Shown here one piece after another: positions 9,440 to 19,730 of a stretch of DNA of 64,000 bases. This DNA comes from Pseudacidovorax intermedius (lineage in GTDB: Bacteria > Pseudomonadota > Gammaproteobacteria > Burkholderiales > Burkholderiaceae_C): positions 1 to 64,000 of the forward strand of contig NZ_QQAV01000001.1 in assembly GCF_003350475.1 (NCBI RefSeq), given 5' to 3'. Position 1 is the first letter of the stretch. Every line of letters begins with the position of its first letter. Position numbers and translations under genes: made by a program. The notes beneath the pieces were generated by a model. That model searched no databases. It was not told the origin of the DNA and saw only the letters and a program-made list of their open reading frames with translations.

Positions 9440-9822
9440 TTGAATTGCCCTCCAATAATTTTCAACTTCTCGGCTTTGTTGATAATTTTCGATTCAAGCC
9501 AGCAGTTGAGCACGCTCTCTGGAGGAATGTCGTCCCCGCGGGCTTGCACGGGATAGCCGTGCCAAACGCTATTGTCTTCAACGAATTTAGCGAAATGGAG
9601 CTCTACCTGCCTGCCATTCTTCTCGAGACCCTGTCCCAGTACTGAGAAGTTGCTTTGCAGCGCCCACAGGTATTTCTTCGCCTTGCTCATTGACGTCCAT
9701 TTCTCTGAGCCGGCCCGGGCGAACAACGTAATCTCAACCCACTCACTGACGCTCCAAACACTCGCGTCGGCCGTAGGCTTGGCCTTTCGGTGCTTTGTGT
9801 GGACTTTGTAACTCAGCTCCAT
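9436..9822 (-). CDS. Uncharacterised 128-residue protein, first gene of the two-gene module
   Basis: This small basic protein is encoded in lower-GC DNA and is upstream of, and overlapping by ATGA, the propeller-like gene. A conserved-looking stretch WHGYPVQARG near residue 88 is followed by a PPESVLNCWL helix. The N-terminal half contains several Trp residues (SVSEWVEITLF, SEKWTSM). No named family comes to mind. It could be a small partner or effector of the larger protein. The start at 9822 is the only ATG that includes the full frame. The 163-bp gap to the SIR2 gene suggests it has its own promoter. Confidence 0.65.
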   Translation of the reverse strand: MELSYKVHTKHRKAKPTADASVWSVSEWVEITLFARAGSEKWTSMSKAKKYLWALQSNFSVLGQGLEKNGRQVELHFAKFVEDNSVWHGYPVQARGDDIPPESVLNCWLESKIINKAEKLKIIGGQFK

Positions 9823-9887
9823 TGCCCCATCCTAGAGTGCGTTGTATTGTGAATACGAACCGCGGCTCGCCACGCACACGGATCGGC

Positions 9888-9918
9888 GCGCCCCTCGCAC
9901 CGATTCTTGGTGGGGCGC
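9888..9918. other. Hairpin between SIR2 gene and two-gene module
   Basis: GCGCCCC (9888-9894) and GGGGCGC (9912-9918) form a strong stem with extra ACC/GGT pairing inside. It lies just beyond the SIR2 stop on the minus strand and may end the hsd-SIR2 transcript, although no T-run follows. Confidence 0.35.
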
Positions 9919-9985
9919 GGGCGAAATCTCCAGCCGTTGGTTTAGGAAAGACATGGAAGTTCTGTCTACGAATAGCCTTCCCGCA

Positions 9986-11197
9986 TCACGCAGCTGCAGG
10001 GTCCGGCATGGCTGCCATTTCACGCATGGCTTTGGGCATAAAGTGCTTGGCGCGCGCTACTTGCGACTTCTTGTAGTTCAGCTCGCTCTTTGCCAAGCGC
10101 AAGATGTCGTCCACGAACTGGTATTGCTTCTCGGGATACCAAATAGCCGTGATACCCAGCCGTGCCAGCTCTGCGTTTCGCACGGTCAGGTCGGCTAACT
10201 GGACAGGGACTTGGTCGATGCAAAAGTGCCGCGGCAACAGCGCATCACCGGCTGCGAGCTTGGTGGCCAGGAAGACCTGCAAGGTTCGGTCGTTGCGCAA
10301 GTTGCAGCCCAGGAACAGCAAGCTGTTGTTGCGGTAGAAGCGGGCCAGGATCTTGGGCACTGGCAGCTGTAGGTCCAACGTACCGGCGCCATAGGCCGCG
10401 TCGTACTGGGCTTTGCCCAAGATGCAATGCGCTGGGTCGGCAAAGTCGCCGTGGATCTTGATCAGGGTGACGCACTTCGGGTCAGGCACCACCGTCATGG
10501 CCGTAGTGCCGTCCAGCACCTGGATGTACGAACCATCACCCGTGTCGTACACCTGCTCCAGCAAGCGGTCGTAGTTGGTGGTGACCAAGGTATCGGTGAA
10601 CAGCTCCGAGATCAGCAGCGTGATGTCTTGGATACGGCCGCGCTTGCCAAACACGTCGCGGATCTCTTGTGCGAAGACATCTCGCCCGTGCCGCTGCTCG
10701 ATGTCGGCGATCACCGATTCGTAATCACCTTGCGCCAACCAGGCCTCCACCTGCGGCTGCGCGAGGCCCGCCGTGCGGCCTTGCTGACGCAGATGGTTCG
10801 CCCAGGTGGGGAAGCCGCCGCCCGCTGAAACGCCGGCCCCCACGAAGGGCACCATTTCTTGAGCAGCCAGGCACTCGACCAACTGCTCAAAGCGCTGTTC
10901 GTTGCGCTCGAACCAGTGCTGCCCGTCCTCGTCACCGTACAGTTCAATCAGGTGGTCGCGACTCAGAACCTCATTGCGACGCTGCCCGCGATAGGCCTGC
11001 AGCGCCTGCTCGTAGGCCTCGCGGTCGCCCGCAAAGAAAGCCTTGCTCGGGTTGGACAGGCCCACATTGCCGAGCCCACGCAGCAACGGCAACTCCAGGT
11101 TGATCTCGCCCGCATCGATCCAGGCATTGAAGTCTTCGAACAGCTCGTAGTCCGCGTGCCCGTCCACCTTGCACCAGGATTCGGCCTGCGCGTTCAT
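9986..11197 (-). CDS. SIR2-family protein in the hsd operon
   Basis: This 403-residue protein has a SIR2 (SIR2_2-type) NAD-binding fold in its middle: GAGVS at 120-124, TTNYD at 206-210, KIHGD at 247-251 with catalytic His249, and LLFLGCNL at 293-300. About 110 N-terminal residues are of unknown function. SIR2 domains in bacterial defence loci commonly hydrolyse NAD+ to abort infection, so an NADase effector role is a reasonable inference. The start was set at 11197 (MNAQAESW), two bases after the hsdS stop. An in-frame extension from 11293 lies inside hsdS. Translational coupling to hsdS implies co-expression with the restriction system. Confidence 0.88.
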   Translation of the reverse strand: MNAQAESWCKVDGHADYELFEDFNAWIDAGEINLELPLLRGLGNVGLSNPSKAFFAGDREAYEQALQAYRGQRRNEVLSRDHLIELYGDEDGQHWFERNEQRFEQLVECLAAQEMVPFVGAGVSAGGGFPTWANHLRQQGRTAGLAQPQVEAWLAQGDYESVIADIEQRHGRDVFAQEIRDVFGKRGRIQDITLLISELFTDTLVTTNYDRLLEQVYDTGDGSYIQVLDGTTAMTVVPDPKCVTLIKIHGDFADPAHCILGKAQYDAAYGAGTLDLQLPVPKILARFYRNNSLLFLGCNLRNDRTLQVFLATKLAAGDALLPRHFCIDQVPVQLADLTVRNAELARLGITAIWYPEKQYQFVDDILRLAKSELNYKKSQVARAKHFMPKAMREMAAMPDPAAA

Positions 11198-11199
11198 GG

Positions 11200-12966
11200 T
11201 CAATCCTCCACGAGCGCCTGCTCGGCCAGAGCATCGGCCAGATGCAGCTGGGTGGTTTGCGCATCGGCAAGGCGGCCCTTGAGGTTGTCGCACAGCGCCA
11301 TCAGTTCTTCGACTTTGGCAACTATTCGGTGTTGTTCAGCGAGAGGTGGCAACGGCAAGACTGTTTCTGCAATCTTCCCAGCATTCAAGTTTGGTTGCGC
11401 TCCCCCCTCGGCCAAAGATCGAATGTCCTCGTACGCCTTTTGAAAGAAAACCTTTATGTAAGCACGGTGAGCTGGTGTTTGATCGATTAGCTGAATAGCT
11501 GCGCATGCCTGATTCGTACCAGCAGGTATCAATAGCTCCGTGATTTGCCCTCTTGTTTTCCCTTGTCCATACATGGCAACTATTAATGTGCCAGGCGGGT
11601 AGATCGTGACATTGGTCTCAGCAATTGCCTTGGCCGAAATCTTCTCACGTGTTTCTGATACGAATGGCAGTGATGTCTCTCCACTCGTCACCCAACTGAA
11701 TTCCGCAGGACTGTAATATGAACTGTCGTCTCTTGCAGGGGTGGCGCCGGTTCCTATCGCCGCAATGGCTTGCAGTCGAACATATTCCCAGCCACTTGGG
11801 ATATCAAGTTTCTTTTCACCCTTTGTAATCACAGCCAACGCTCTATCCTTCTTGAGCTTTCCAAGACTGATCAGCCCAGCCTTCTCAGAAGCTATCCTCT
11901 TGAGCAACTCGCTTGATGGCTCATCGTTCGGGTCTTGCGAAACGAGCTTGCCCATCACGGCCAGTTGAAGGATGGTTTGCTTGAGCTGGTCGATGCTCTC
12001 TTCAGTGGTGAAGAGGGTGTGGAAATGCTCGGCAATGCGCTGCCAACTGCGGGCGAACTGCGCGTGATCGGCAGCGCTGGTGAGCGCGTTCAGCAAGGTG
12101 GCCACCAGGGTTTGATGAGCGCTGACGCTAGTGTCGGTTTGCTGTTCCAGTTGGTCGCCGAGTGCCATCAGTTCATCGACTTTGGCGACGATGCGGTGTT
12201 GTTCTGACAAAGGGGGAAGTGCCAACGGATTAAACGAAAAGAAGTCCGTTGGCAGACGCTTTTGACCTGCAGAGCCCGTCATCTTGGTTTCACCGACTCT
12301 CAAGAACTGCGGTGACTTCAAGTACAAAAGCAAAAAGCCACGACTGACAAAGTCGCCGTAGGGACGCAGAACGTGAAGTTCCGTTGTCCCGGCTCCGACG
12401 CCGTTATGCAATCCTGAGAATATTGCCGCCTTGCTGTTCTCAAAGCATGGCGTGATTTTCGCGATTGCGATGTCACCATCGGCGAAATGCGTATACCCCT
12501 TCCTGATATCGCCCCACTTTCTCGGCTCATGATCATGTCGACCGTCAAACCTCGTGGAGATCAGAGGCATAGGAATGAACGAAGCATTGATGTCATCCCC
12601 AACATCGTTTCGTGGCGAAACCTCCCCAAGTGCCGCTAAGCATGTCCAGATCCAACCATCCGGTAAATCTTGTTGCCAAGCAGCACCGACTTGGGGCAAC
12701 GCCTTCCCTTGTTTGATCTTTCCTTCCCTGACCAACTTCGCTTTCTCAGCGGTGATCTTTTTAAGCGATTCGCTAGCAGGCTCGTCCTTCGGATCTTGCC
12801 GCACTAGTAAGCCACGTATGGCAAGCTCCAGGATGAGCTCGCGCAGCTTCTTGATTCCATACAGCTCCACCTTGCTGGAAGAGCCACGGCCCGCAGCAGA
12901 CTTGCGCTTGATGGCGGTCGCCAACAGATCCAGATGCTGGGTGACCAACTTCTCGACAGCAGCCAT
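11200..12966 (-). CDS. hsdS: Type I restriction-modification specificity subunit HsdS
   Basis: This is a 588-residue DNA-recognition subunit. It shows the expected internal duplication: the block QDPKDEPASESLKKITAEKA (~57-76) recurs as QDPNDEPSSELLKRIASEKA in the middle, and LPPLSEQHRIVAKVDELMAL recurs near the end as LPPLAEQHRIVAKVEELMAL. Two target-recognition domains lie between these conserved helices, beginning at LPDGWIWTCL and IPSGWEYVRL. HsdS binds two HsdM subunits and defines the bipartite target. The target sequence cannot be read from the gene. The product is longer than many HsdS proteins because of an N-terminal helical extension. It lies two bases downstream of hsdM. Confidence 0.93.
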   Translation of the reverse strand: MAAVEKLVTQHLDLLATAIKRKSAAGRGSSSKVELYGIKKLRELILELAIRGLLVRQDPKDEPASESLKKITAEKAKLVREGKIKQGKALPQVGAAWQQDLPDGWIWTCLAALGEVSPRNDVGDDINASFIPMPLISTRFDGRHDHEPRKWGDIRKGYTHFADGDIAIAKITPCFENSKAAIFSGLHNGVGAGTTELHVLRPYGDFVSRGFLLLYLKSPQFLRVGETKMTGSAGQKRLPTDFFSFNPLALPPLSEQHRIVAKVDELMALGDQLEQQTDTSVSAHQTLVATLLNALTSAADHAQFARSWQRIAEHFHTLFTTEESIDQLKQTILQLAVMGKLVSQDPNDEPSSELLKRIASEKAGLISLGKLKKDRALAVITKGEKKLDIPSGWEYVRLQAIAAIGTGATPARDDSSYYSPAEFSWVTSGETSLPFVSETREKISAKAIAETNVTIYPPGTLIVAMYGQGKTRGQITELLIPAGTNQACAAIQLIDQTPAHRAYIKVFFQKAYEDIRSLAEGGAQPNLNAGKIAETVLPLPPLAEQHRIVAKVEELMALCDNLKGRLADAQTTQLHLADALAEQALVED

Positions 12967-12968
12967 GG

Positions 12969-14462
12969 TCAGTGCGCACCCGTCAATGCGGTGCCCAAGA
13001 TGACCTTGAGCTGATCTCGCAGGCCCTGGATTTCCTTCTGCTGACTCTGATACTGCATCAGCAACTCGTCAGGGTCGTGGCTGATCTGTTCCCGCACGTG
13101 GGGGTTTTTGATGTCCAGGTTGTGGTTACGCGCCTTGATATCGTCGATGCTCACCTTCCAGGCCTGTGCGGTTTCCACGCGTGCTGCAAAGCCATCGGCC
13201 TCATCCCCCCACCAAGCGCATTCGGTGGCGAACTCTTCCACCTGCATGGGCCGGGTCTTGTTGTAGCTGCTCACGCCGTCAGGATAAGGGTGCTCGTAGA
13301 ACCACACAGCTGAGGTAGCCGGCCATTGGCCTTCCGCCTTCTTAGTGAAGAACAAGATGTTGGTCTTGATGCCCGTGTAGGGGTTGAACACCCCATTGGG
13401 CAGCCGCACAACAGTGTGCAGATGGCATTGCTCCAGCAGCATCTGCTTCAGGCGGGTTTTCATGCCCTCGCCAAACAAGAAACCGTCTGGCAGCACCACG
13501 GCTGCGCGGCCATTCACTTTGAGCAGCTTGACCACCAAGGCCATGAACAAGTCGGCCGTTTCACGCGTGCGCAGGGTGGCGGGGAACTGGTTTTCCACGC
13601 CGTCTTCTTCCATGCCACCAAACGGCGGGTTGGTCACGATCACGTTCACGCGGTCGGCTTCGCCGTAGTCGGTGTAAGCGCGACGGCTGAGCATGTTGTC
13701 GTGCTCGATCTGCGTGGGCGTGTCCATACCGTGCAAGATCATGTTGGTGATGCACAGCATGTGGGGCAGGGCCTTCTTCTCCACCCCATGGATGCTCGCC
13801 ACCAATGCGGCTTCGTCATCCGCGTTGAGCACGTACTTGCTGCGCTTGTGGTCAATGGTGCAAGCCAAGAAGCCACCAGTGCCGCAGGCCGGGTCCAACA
13901 CGCTTTCGGCCAGTTTGGGGTCCACCCTGTCGATGATGAACTTGGTCACGGCGCGGGGCGTGTAGAACTCGCCCGCATTCCCTGCGCTCTGCAGGTCCTT
14001 AAGGATCTGCTCGTAGATGCCGCCAAAGGTGTGCCGGTCGTCCGTGTTGTTGAAGTCGATCTCGCAGATCTTGTTGATGACCTGCCGCATCAAGGTGCCC
14101 GACTTCATGTAGTTGTAGGCATCTTCAAACACGTTGCGGATGACCTTGGCACGCTCTCCTGTGGGGCCGCTGAGCACCAGCTTGCCCTTGAGCGTCGGGA
14201 ACAGCTGCAGGTTGACGAAGTCGCTGAGTGCTTCGCCTGTGATGCCTTCGGCGTCGGTCGCCCAGTTGCGCCAGCGCAGATGCTCGGGCAAAGGCGACTT
14301 GTAGTCGTCTTCCAGCAACTCAACCTCGGCCTCGCGGTCGTCGTAGATCTTGAGAAAGAACATCCACACCAGTTGACTGATGCGCTGGGCATCGCCATCG
14401 ACGCCCACGTCTTTGCGCATGATGTCCTGAATGGACTTGATGACACCGCTCACATTGCTCAT
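12969..14462 (-). CDS. hsdM: Type I restriction-modification methyltransferase HsdM
   Basis: The 497-residue N6-adenine methyltransferase has an N-terminal helical HsdM domain (~1-140), the SAM-binding motif DPACGTGGF (190-198) and the catalytic NPPF (278-281), all intact. It methylates adenine in the target chosen by HsdS and, with HsdR, forms the restriction complex. It starts 23 bases after the hsdR stop and ends two bases before hsdS, in the order R-M-S. Confidence 0.95.
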   Translation of the reverse strand: MSNVSGVIKSIQDIMRKDVGVDGDAQRISQLVWMFFLKIYDDREAEVELLEDDYKSPLPEHLRWRNWATDAEGITGEALSDFVNLQLFPTLKGKLVLSGPTGERAKVIRNVFEDAYNYMKSGTLMRQVINKICEIDFNNTDDRHTFGGIYEQILKDLQSAGNAGEFYTPRAVTKFIIDRVDPKLAESVLDPACGTGGFLACTIDHKRSKYVLNADDEAALVASIHGVEKKALPHMLCITNMILHGMDTPTQIEHDNMLSRRAYTDYGEADRVNVIVTNPPFGGMEEDGVENQFPATLRTRETADLFMALVVKLLKVNGRAAVVLPDGFLFGEGMKTRLKQMLLEQCHLHTVVRLPNGVFNPYTGIKTNILFFTKKAEGQWPATSAVWFYEHPYPDGVSSYNKTRPMQVEEFATECAWWGDEADGFAARVETAQAWKVSIDDIKARNHNLDIKNPHVREQISHDPDELLMQYQSQQKEIQGLRDQLKVILGTALTGAH

Positions 14463-14485
14463 AGAAACCTAAATTCTTTACCTGC

Positions 14486-16831
14486 TTAACTGGCTTGTTT
14501 GAAGAGCTCTACTTCAAGCTCTTGCACGGCTTCCTCGTACTTGGCCTTGCCGCCAAAGACGCCGTTGATGATTTCTACAGGGGTGCCCAACTGCTTGAAA
14601 GGATCGAGTTTGAGCACGTTATTGTTCTCGATGCTGGTGATGCCTTCGTTGGCGTATTTGTCTAGCAGGGCCTCAAGCACCGCGCGGGCCTTGTCCCCGT
14701 ATTTGGTGAAGTAGTTGCGCTTCTTCACGCTGTTGGCCCGCTCGCTGCGGGTCAACGGTCGCTGGTCGAAGGCGATGTGGCAAATGAGGTCGAAGTCGCC
14801 ATAGTCTTTTCCCACCTCTCGGGCCAGATTGGGCAACTCGATGCCGTATTCGGCCAGCGCTTCGATGATGGCGGCCTTCTTCTTGGCGCGGTTCCACTTC
14901 TGCAAGAAGTCGTCTAGCGAAGCGAACTCCTGGCGGATGCCTTTGCGGCTGTAGTCGCGGTAGCTCTCGGTGACCATCTGGCCGTCTTCGCCGATGTACT
15001 CGACTCGCTCGCCCAGGATGCGAGCGCCCACAGCGCTGACGACGAACTTCTTGGGCGTGTCGCCTTCATCACCGTCGCCATCATCGTCGTCATCGCCACC
15101 GGGCTCCGGGTCGGGTGGCACCGGGTCGTCGCCGTCCTCTGGCTCGTAGATCACCACGGGCTCGCCATCAAACTCTGGATCTTTGAATAGTTCGGTGGCC
15201 TTCTTGAAGTCGAGGATGGTGAAGAAGAACTTGTTGTGCGATTCTTCGATGCGCGTGCCTCGCCCCACGATCTGCTTGAACGTGGTCATGGAGTTGATGG
15301 TCTTGTCCAGAACGATGAGCTTGCAGGTCTTGGCATCCACCCCGGTGGTTAGCAGCTCTGAGGTGGTAGCAATAACCGGGTACTTACTCTCCGGATCGAT
15401 GAAGTTGTCCAGCTCGGCCTTGCCTTCCAGGCTGTCTCCGGTGATCCGCATCACGTACCTGCTGTTCGCTTTCGCCAGCGGGCCTGCCGCATTGACGATG
15501 GCTTTGCGCATACGCTCGGCGTGGTCAATGTCTTCACAGAAGATGATGGTTTTCTGGAAGGGGTCGGTGGCGTTGAGCAACTTCATCACGCGCTCGGCCA
15601 CGAGCTTGGTGCGCTGGTTGAGCACCAACACGCGGTCCATGTCGAGCTGGTTGTACTCGCGGTGTTCGATCGCGTTGCCCAGATCGTCAGTCATGCCCTC
15701 GGGCGGTGTCCAACCCTGGACGTCTTTGTCGATGTCGATGCGCACTACCTTGTAAGGCGCCAGGAAGCCATCCTGAATGCCTTGCTTGAGCGAGTAGGTG
15801 TAGACCGGCTCACCGAAGTACGTGATGTTGGACGCATACTTGGTTTCCTTGGGCGTGGCGGTCAGACCCAGCTGGATAGCATCGTCGAAGTATTCGAGGA
15901 TTTCCTTCCAAGCTGAATCGTCACTGGCGCTGCCGCGGTGGCATTCGTCGATGACGATCAGATCAAAGAAGTCTTTGCTGACGGACTTGAAGATCTTGTC
16001 CTCTTCGTACGGGCCAGTCAGCGCCTGATACAGCCCGAGATAGACCTCGTAGGAGGGGTCGATCTTACGGTTTCGTATCTTGGTCATGACGGAGCCGAAA
16101 GGCTTGAAGTCATTAACCAAGGTCTGGTCGGCCAAGATATTGCGGTCCACCACGAACAAGACGCGCTTGACCCTCTTCGCTTTCCAAAGGCGATAGATGA
16201 TCTGGAAGGTGGTGTAGGTTTTTCCAGTACCGGTGGCCATCACCAGAAGCAGCCGTTTGTCGCCCTGGGCTACTTTCTCGATGACATGGTTGATGGCCTC
16301 GGCCTGGTAGTAGCGAGGCTCCTTCTTACTGCCGTCGTCAAAATATGGTTCGGTAACCAGTGACTCCTGCGCATCCGAAATGCCTCGGAAGGCCTTATAA
16401 CGACGCCACAACTCGCCAGGTCCTGGGAAGTCGTCCATGCCGAATTCGATTTCGATGTCTTGCCCATCTGGAACGGTCTTGTCATGGCTGGCAAAGCCAT
16501 CGCCGTTGGAGCTGAACGCGCAAGGCACGTCCAGGAGATCGGCGTAGCCCAAGGCCTGCTGCAGGCCTCCGCTGATGGTGTGGTTGTTGTCCTTGGCCTC
16601 AATCACCGCAACAGGCACGCCCTTTTCCTTTTGCAGCACGTAGTCGGCGAACTTTTTCTTCTTCTTGTTGCGCGAAGACAGGTTGCCACGGACAACGACG
16701 GGGCCCGGCGTCAGCGTGACCTCCCGACGAACTTGTGTCATCTCATCCCATCCTGCGCTCAGGATCGCTGGGGTGATGAACTTGGTTTTGATGTCTGCCT
16801 CGCTGAGCGTCTTTCTCTCGCGACTATCCAT
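14486..16831 (-). CDS. hsdR: Type I restriction endonuclease subunit HsdR
   Basis: This 781-residue motor/nuclease subunit carries a PD-(D/E)xK-type nuclease site near the N-terminus (D63, then E78-A-K80), Walker A ATGTGKT (199-205) and DECH box (295-298) of a superfamily 2 translocase. An acidic Asp/Gly-rich linker (about 590-610) and a C-terminal domain follow. Start 16831 was preferred because GGAGGT lies immediately upstream; an in-frame TTG four codons earlier would consume that ribosome site. It is first in the operon, and its upstream region (16832-17076) is the likely promoter area. Confidence 0.94.
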   Translation of the reverse strand: MDSRERKTLSEADIKTKFITPAILSAGWDEMTQVRREVTLTPGPVVVRGNLSSRNKKKKKFADYVLQKEKGVPVAVIEAKDNNHTISGGLQQALGYADLLDVPCAFSSNGDGFASHDKTVPDGQDIEIEFGMDDFPGPGELWRRYKAFRGISDAQESLVTEPYFDDGSKKEPRYYQAEAINHVIEKVAQGDKRLLLVMATGTGKTYTTFQIIYRLWKAKRVKRVLFVVDRNILADQTLVNDFKPFGSVMTKIRNRKIDPSYEVYLGLYQALTGPYEEDKIFKSVSKDFFDLIVIDECHRGSASDDSAWKEILEYFDDAIQLGLTATPKETKYASNITYFGEPVYTYSLKQGIQDGFLAPYKVVRIDIDKDVQGWTPPEGMTDDLGNAIEHREYNQLDMDRVLVLNQRTKLVAERVMKLLNATDPFQKTIIFCEDIDHAERMRKAIVNAAGPLAKANSRYVMRITGDSLEGKAELDNFIDPESKYPVIATTSELLTTGVDAKTCKLIVLDKTINSMTTFKQIVGRGTRIEESHNKFFFTILDFKKATELFKDPEFDGEPVVIYEPEDGDDPVPPDPEPGGDDDDDGDGDEGDTPKKFVVSAVGARILGERVEYIGEDGQMVTESYRDYSRKGIRQEFASLDDFLQKWNRAKKKAAIIEALAEYGIELPNLAREVGKDYGDFDLICHIAFDQRPLTRSERANSVKKRNYFTKYGDKARAVLEALLDKYANEGITSIENNNVLKLDPFKQLGTPVEIINGVFGGKAKYEEAVQELEVELFKQAS

Positions 16832-17076
16832 CCTTACCTCCAAATGCGGGGCCCCGTGGATTAACCCGGCAACTCACCTTGCTACCTGCTGTCGACTTTT
16901 TGATGCGAATCGGTTTGACGAGTGCCATGTCACTACCTGTCTGCTTCCGATGTAGTAACGGAACGGCAGCTACCAGTAACCTCCGACGTTATCTCAGAAA
17001 TTAATGCGTCGTTTCGGACTCAGCGCGCTGTCTCGGACATTAATTGCAAAGAACAGGTGGCGGCTTGACGCGCCCC
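16832..17076. other. Right edge of the defence island
   Basis: There is no supported gene. A 34-codon minus-strand frame (16824-16928) overlaps the hsdR start and could be a leader peptide or chance. At 16985-17055 two ATTAAT words flank TTTCGGACTC and TCTCGGAC, forming imperfect inverted elements reminiscent of insertion-sequence ends. The hsdR promoter must lie here, but I could not assign -35/-10 boxes. Confidence 0.4.
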
Positions 17077-18954
<1,878 letters not shown>

Positions 18955-19076
18955 GGGAAGGTCTCCAGAGAGGTGGAAGCAGCAGGCGTGCTGCCGAGGT
19001 GGGCGATGCTAGGCGAGGCAGAATGAACGTTGCTTTCGTTTTTCTTGAATGATTGACTGTTTATTCCATCACCTCC

Positions 19077-19099
19077 GATGAATAGAATAAAAATTCATC
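19077..19099. promoter_or_regulatory. Inverted repeat before the Lrp-type gene
   Basis: GATGAAT (19077-19083) and ATTCATC (19093-19099) are perfect 7-bp arms around an AT-rich 9-base spacer, 12 bases before the Lrp start and within the glmS divergent region. Lrp/AsnC proteins bind such AT-rich palindromes, so autoregulation, and perhaps control of glmS, is plausible. Confidence 0.5.
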
Positions 19100-19111
19100 T
19101 AATCATCGATT

Positions 19112-19582
19112 ATGGAATTTTTTAACCTCGATGCCATTGACCGGCGTCTGCTGGAAGCCCTGCAGCGCGATGCCTCGCGCACCAATCAGCAGTTGGCTGC
19201 CGACCTGCACCTGTCGCCCCCCACCTGTCTGCGGCGCGTGCAGCGCCTGCGCCAATCGGGCCTGATCGCACGCGAGGTGGCGTTGCTGGACGTCGACCGG
19301 CTGGGCGCCATGCTCACGGCCATCGTGGAGATCTCGCTGGACCGGCAGGACGAGCAATCCCTGACCGCCTTCGAGGCGCGCGTTGCCCCAGACGAGGCGG
19401 TGCAGCAGTGCTACCGCGTCTCGCCCGGCCCGGATTTCGTGCTCATCGTCACCGTGCGCGACATGCCCGCCTACCAGGCGCTGGCGCAGCGGCTGTTCAC
19501 CAGCGATGCCAACGTGCGCAACGTGAAGGCCTTCTTCAGCGTGCGCCGGGCCAAGTTCGAGCCGCGGGTGCCGTTGGAATAG
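19112..19582 (+). CDS. Lrp/AsnC-family transcriptional regulator
   Basis: This 156-residue regulator has an N-terminal winged helix-turn-helix (LDAIDRRLLEALQRDASRTN, then LSPPTCLRRVQRLRQSGLI) and a C-terminal RAM ligand-binding domain (~70-150). The length is typical. It lies between the divergent glmS and convergent glmU. Lrp-type proteins sense amino acids, and the target cannot be deduced, but an inverted repeat sits just before its start. Confidence 0.9.
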   Translation: MEFFNLDAIDRRLLEALQRDASRTNQQLAADLHLSPPTCLRRVQRLRQSGLIAREVALLDVDRLGAMLTAIVEISLDRQDEQSLTAFEARVAPDEAVQQCYRVSPGPDFVLIVTVRDMPAYQALAQRLFTSDANVRNVKAFFSVRRAKFEPRVPLE

Positions 19583-19605
19583 GGCACGTGCCCGTTGCAC
19601 CTGCG

Positions 19606-19723
19606 CGGCGAACCCCTTTCCCCGCGCGGCAGTAGTTTGGGAAAGGGGCGGAAGCTTCGCCTCAGTCGAGCCGGGCGCCCGCATTGCGGCCCGCCCTCTC
19701 CCGCGAGGGGAGAGGGAGTTGGT
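19606..19723. repeat. Palindromic intergenic repeat between Lrp gene and glmU
   Basis: Two strong inverted repeats occur: CCCCTTTCCC (19613-19622) with GGGAAAGGGG (19639-19648), and CCCTCTCCC (19694-19702) with GGGAGAGGG (19708-19716). The second resembles dispersed CTCTCCC...GGGAGAG elements common in proteobacterial genomes. It sits at the converging 3' ends of two genes and could stop or stabilise transcripts. Confidence 0.5.
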
Positions 19724-19730
19724 CATGCCG

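Noticed and set aside
16832-16843. TTG start of hsdR four codons upstream
   Set aside because: The TTG is part of the GGAGGT ribosome site of the ATG at 16831.
16824-16928. 34-codon minus-strand ORF (MALVKPIRIKK...) upstream of hsdR
   Set aside because: Short, overlaps the hsdR start and ribosome site, and has no homology I recognise; listed only as a possible leader.
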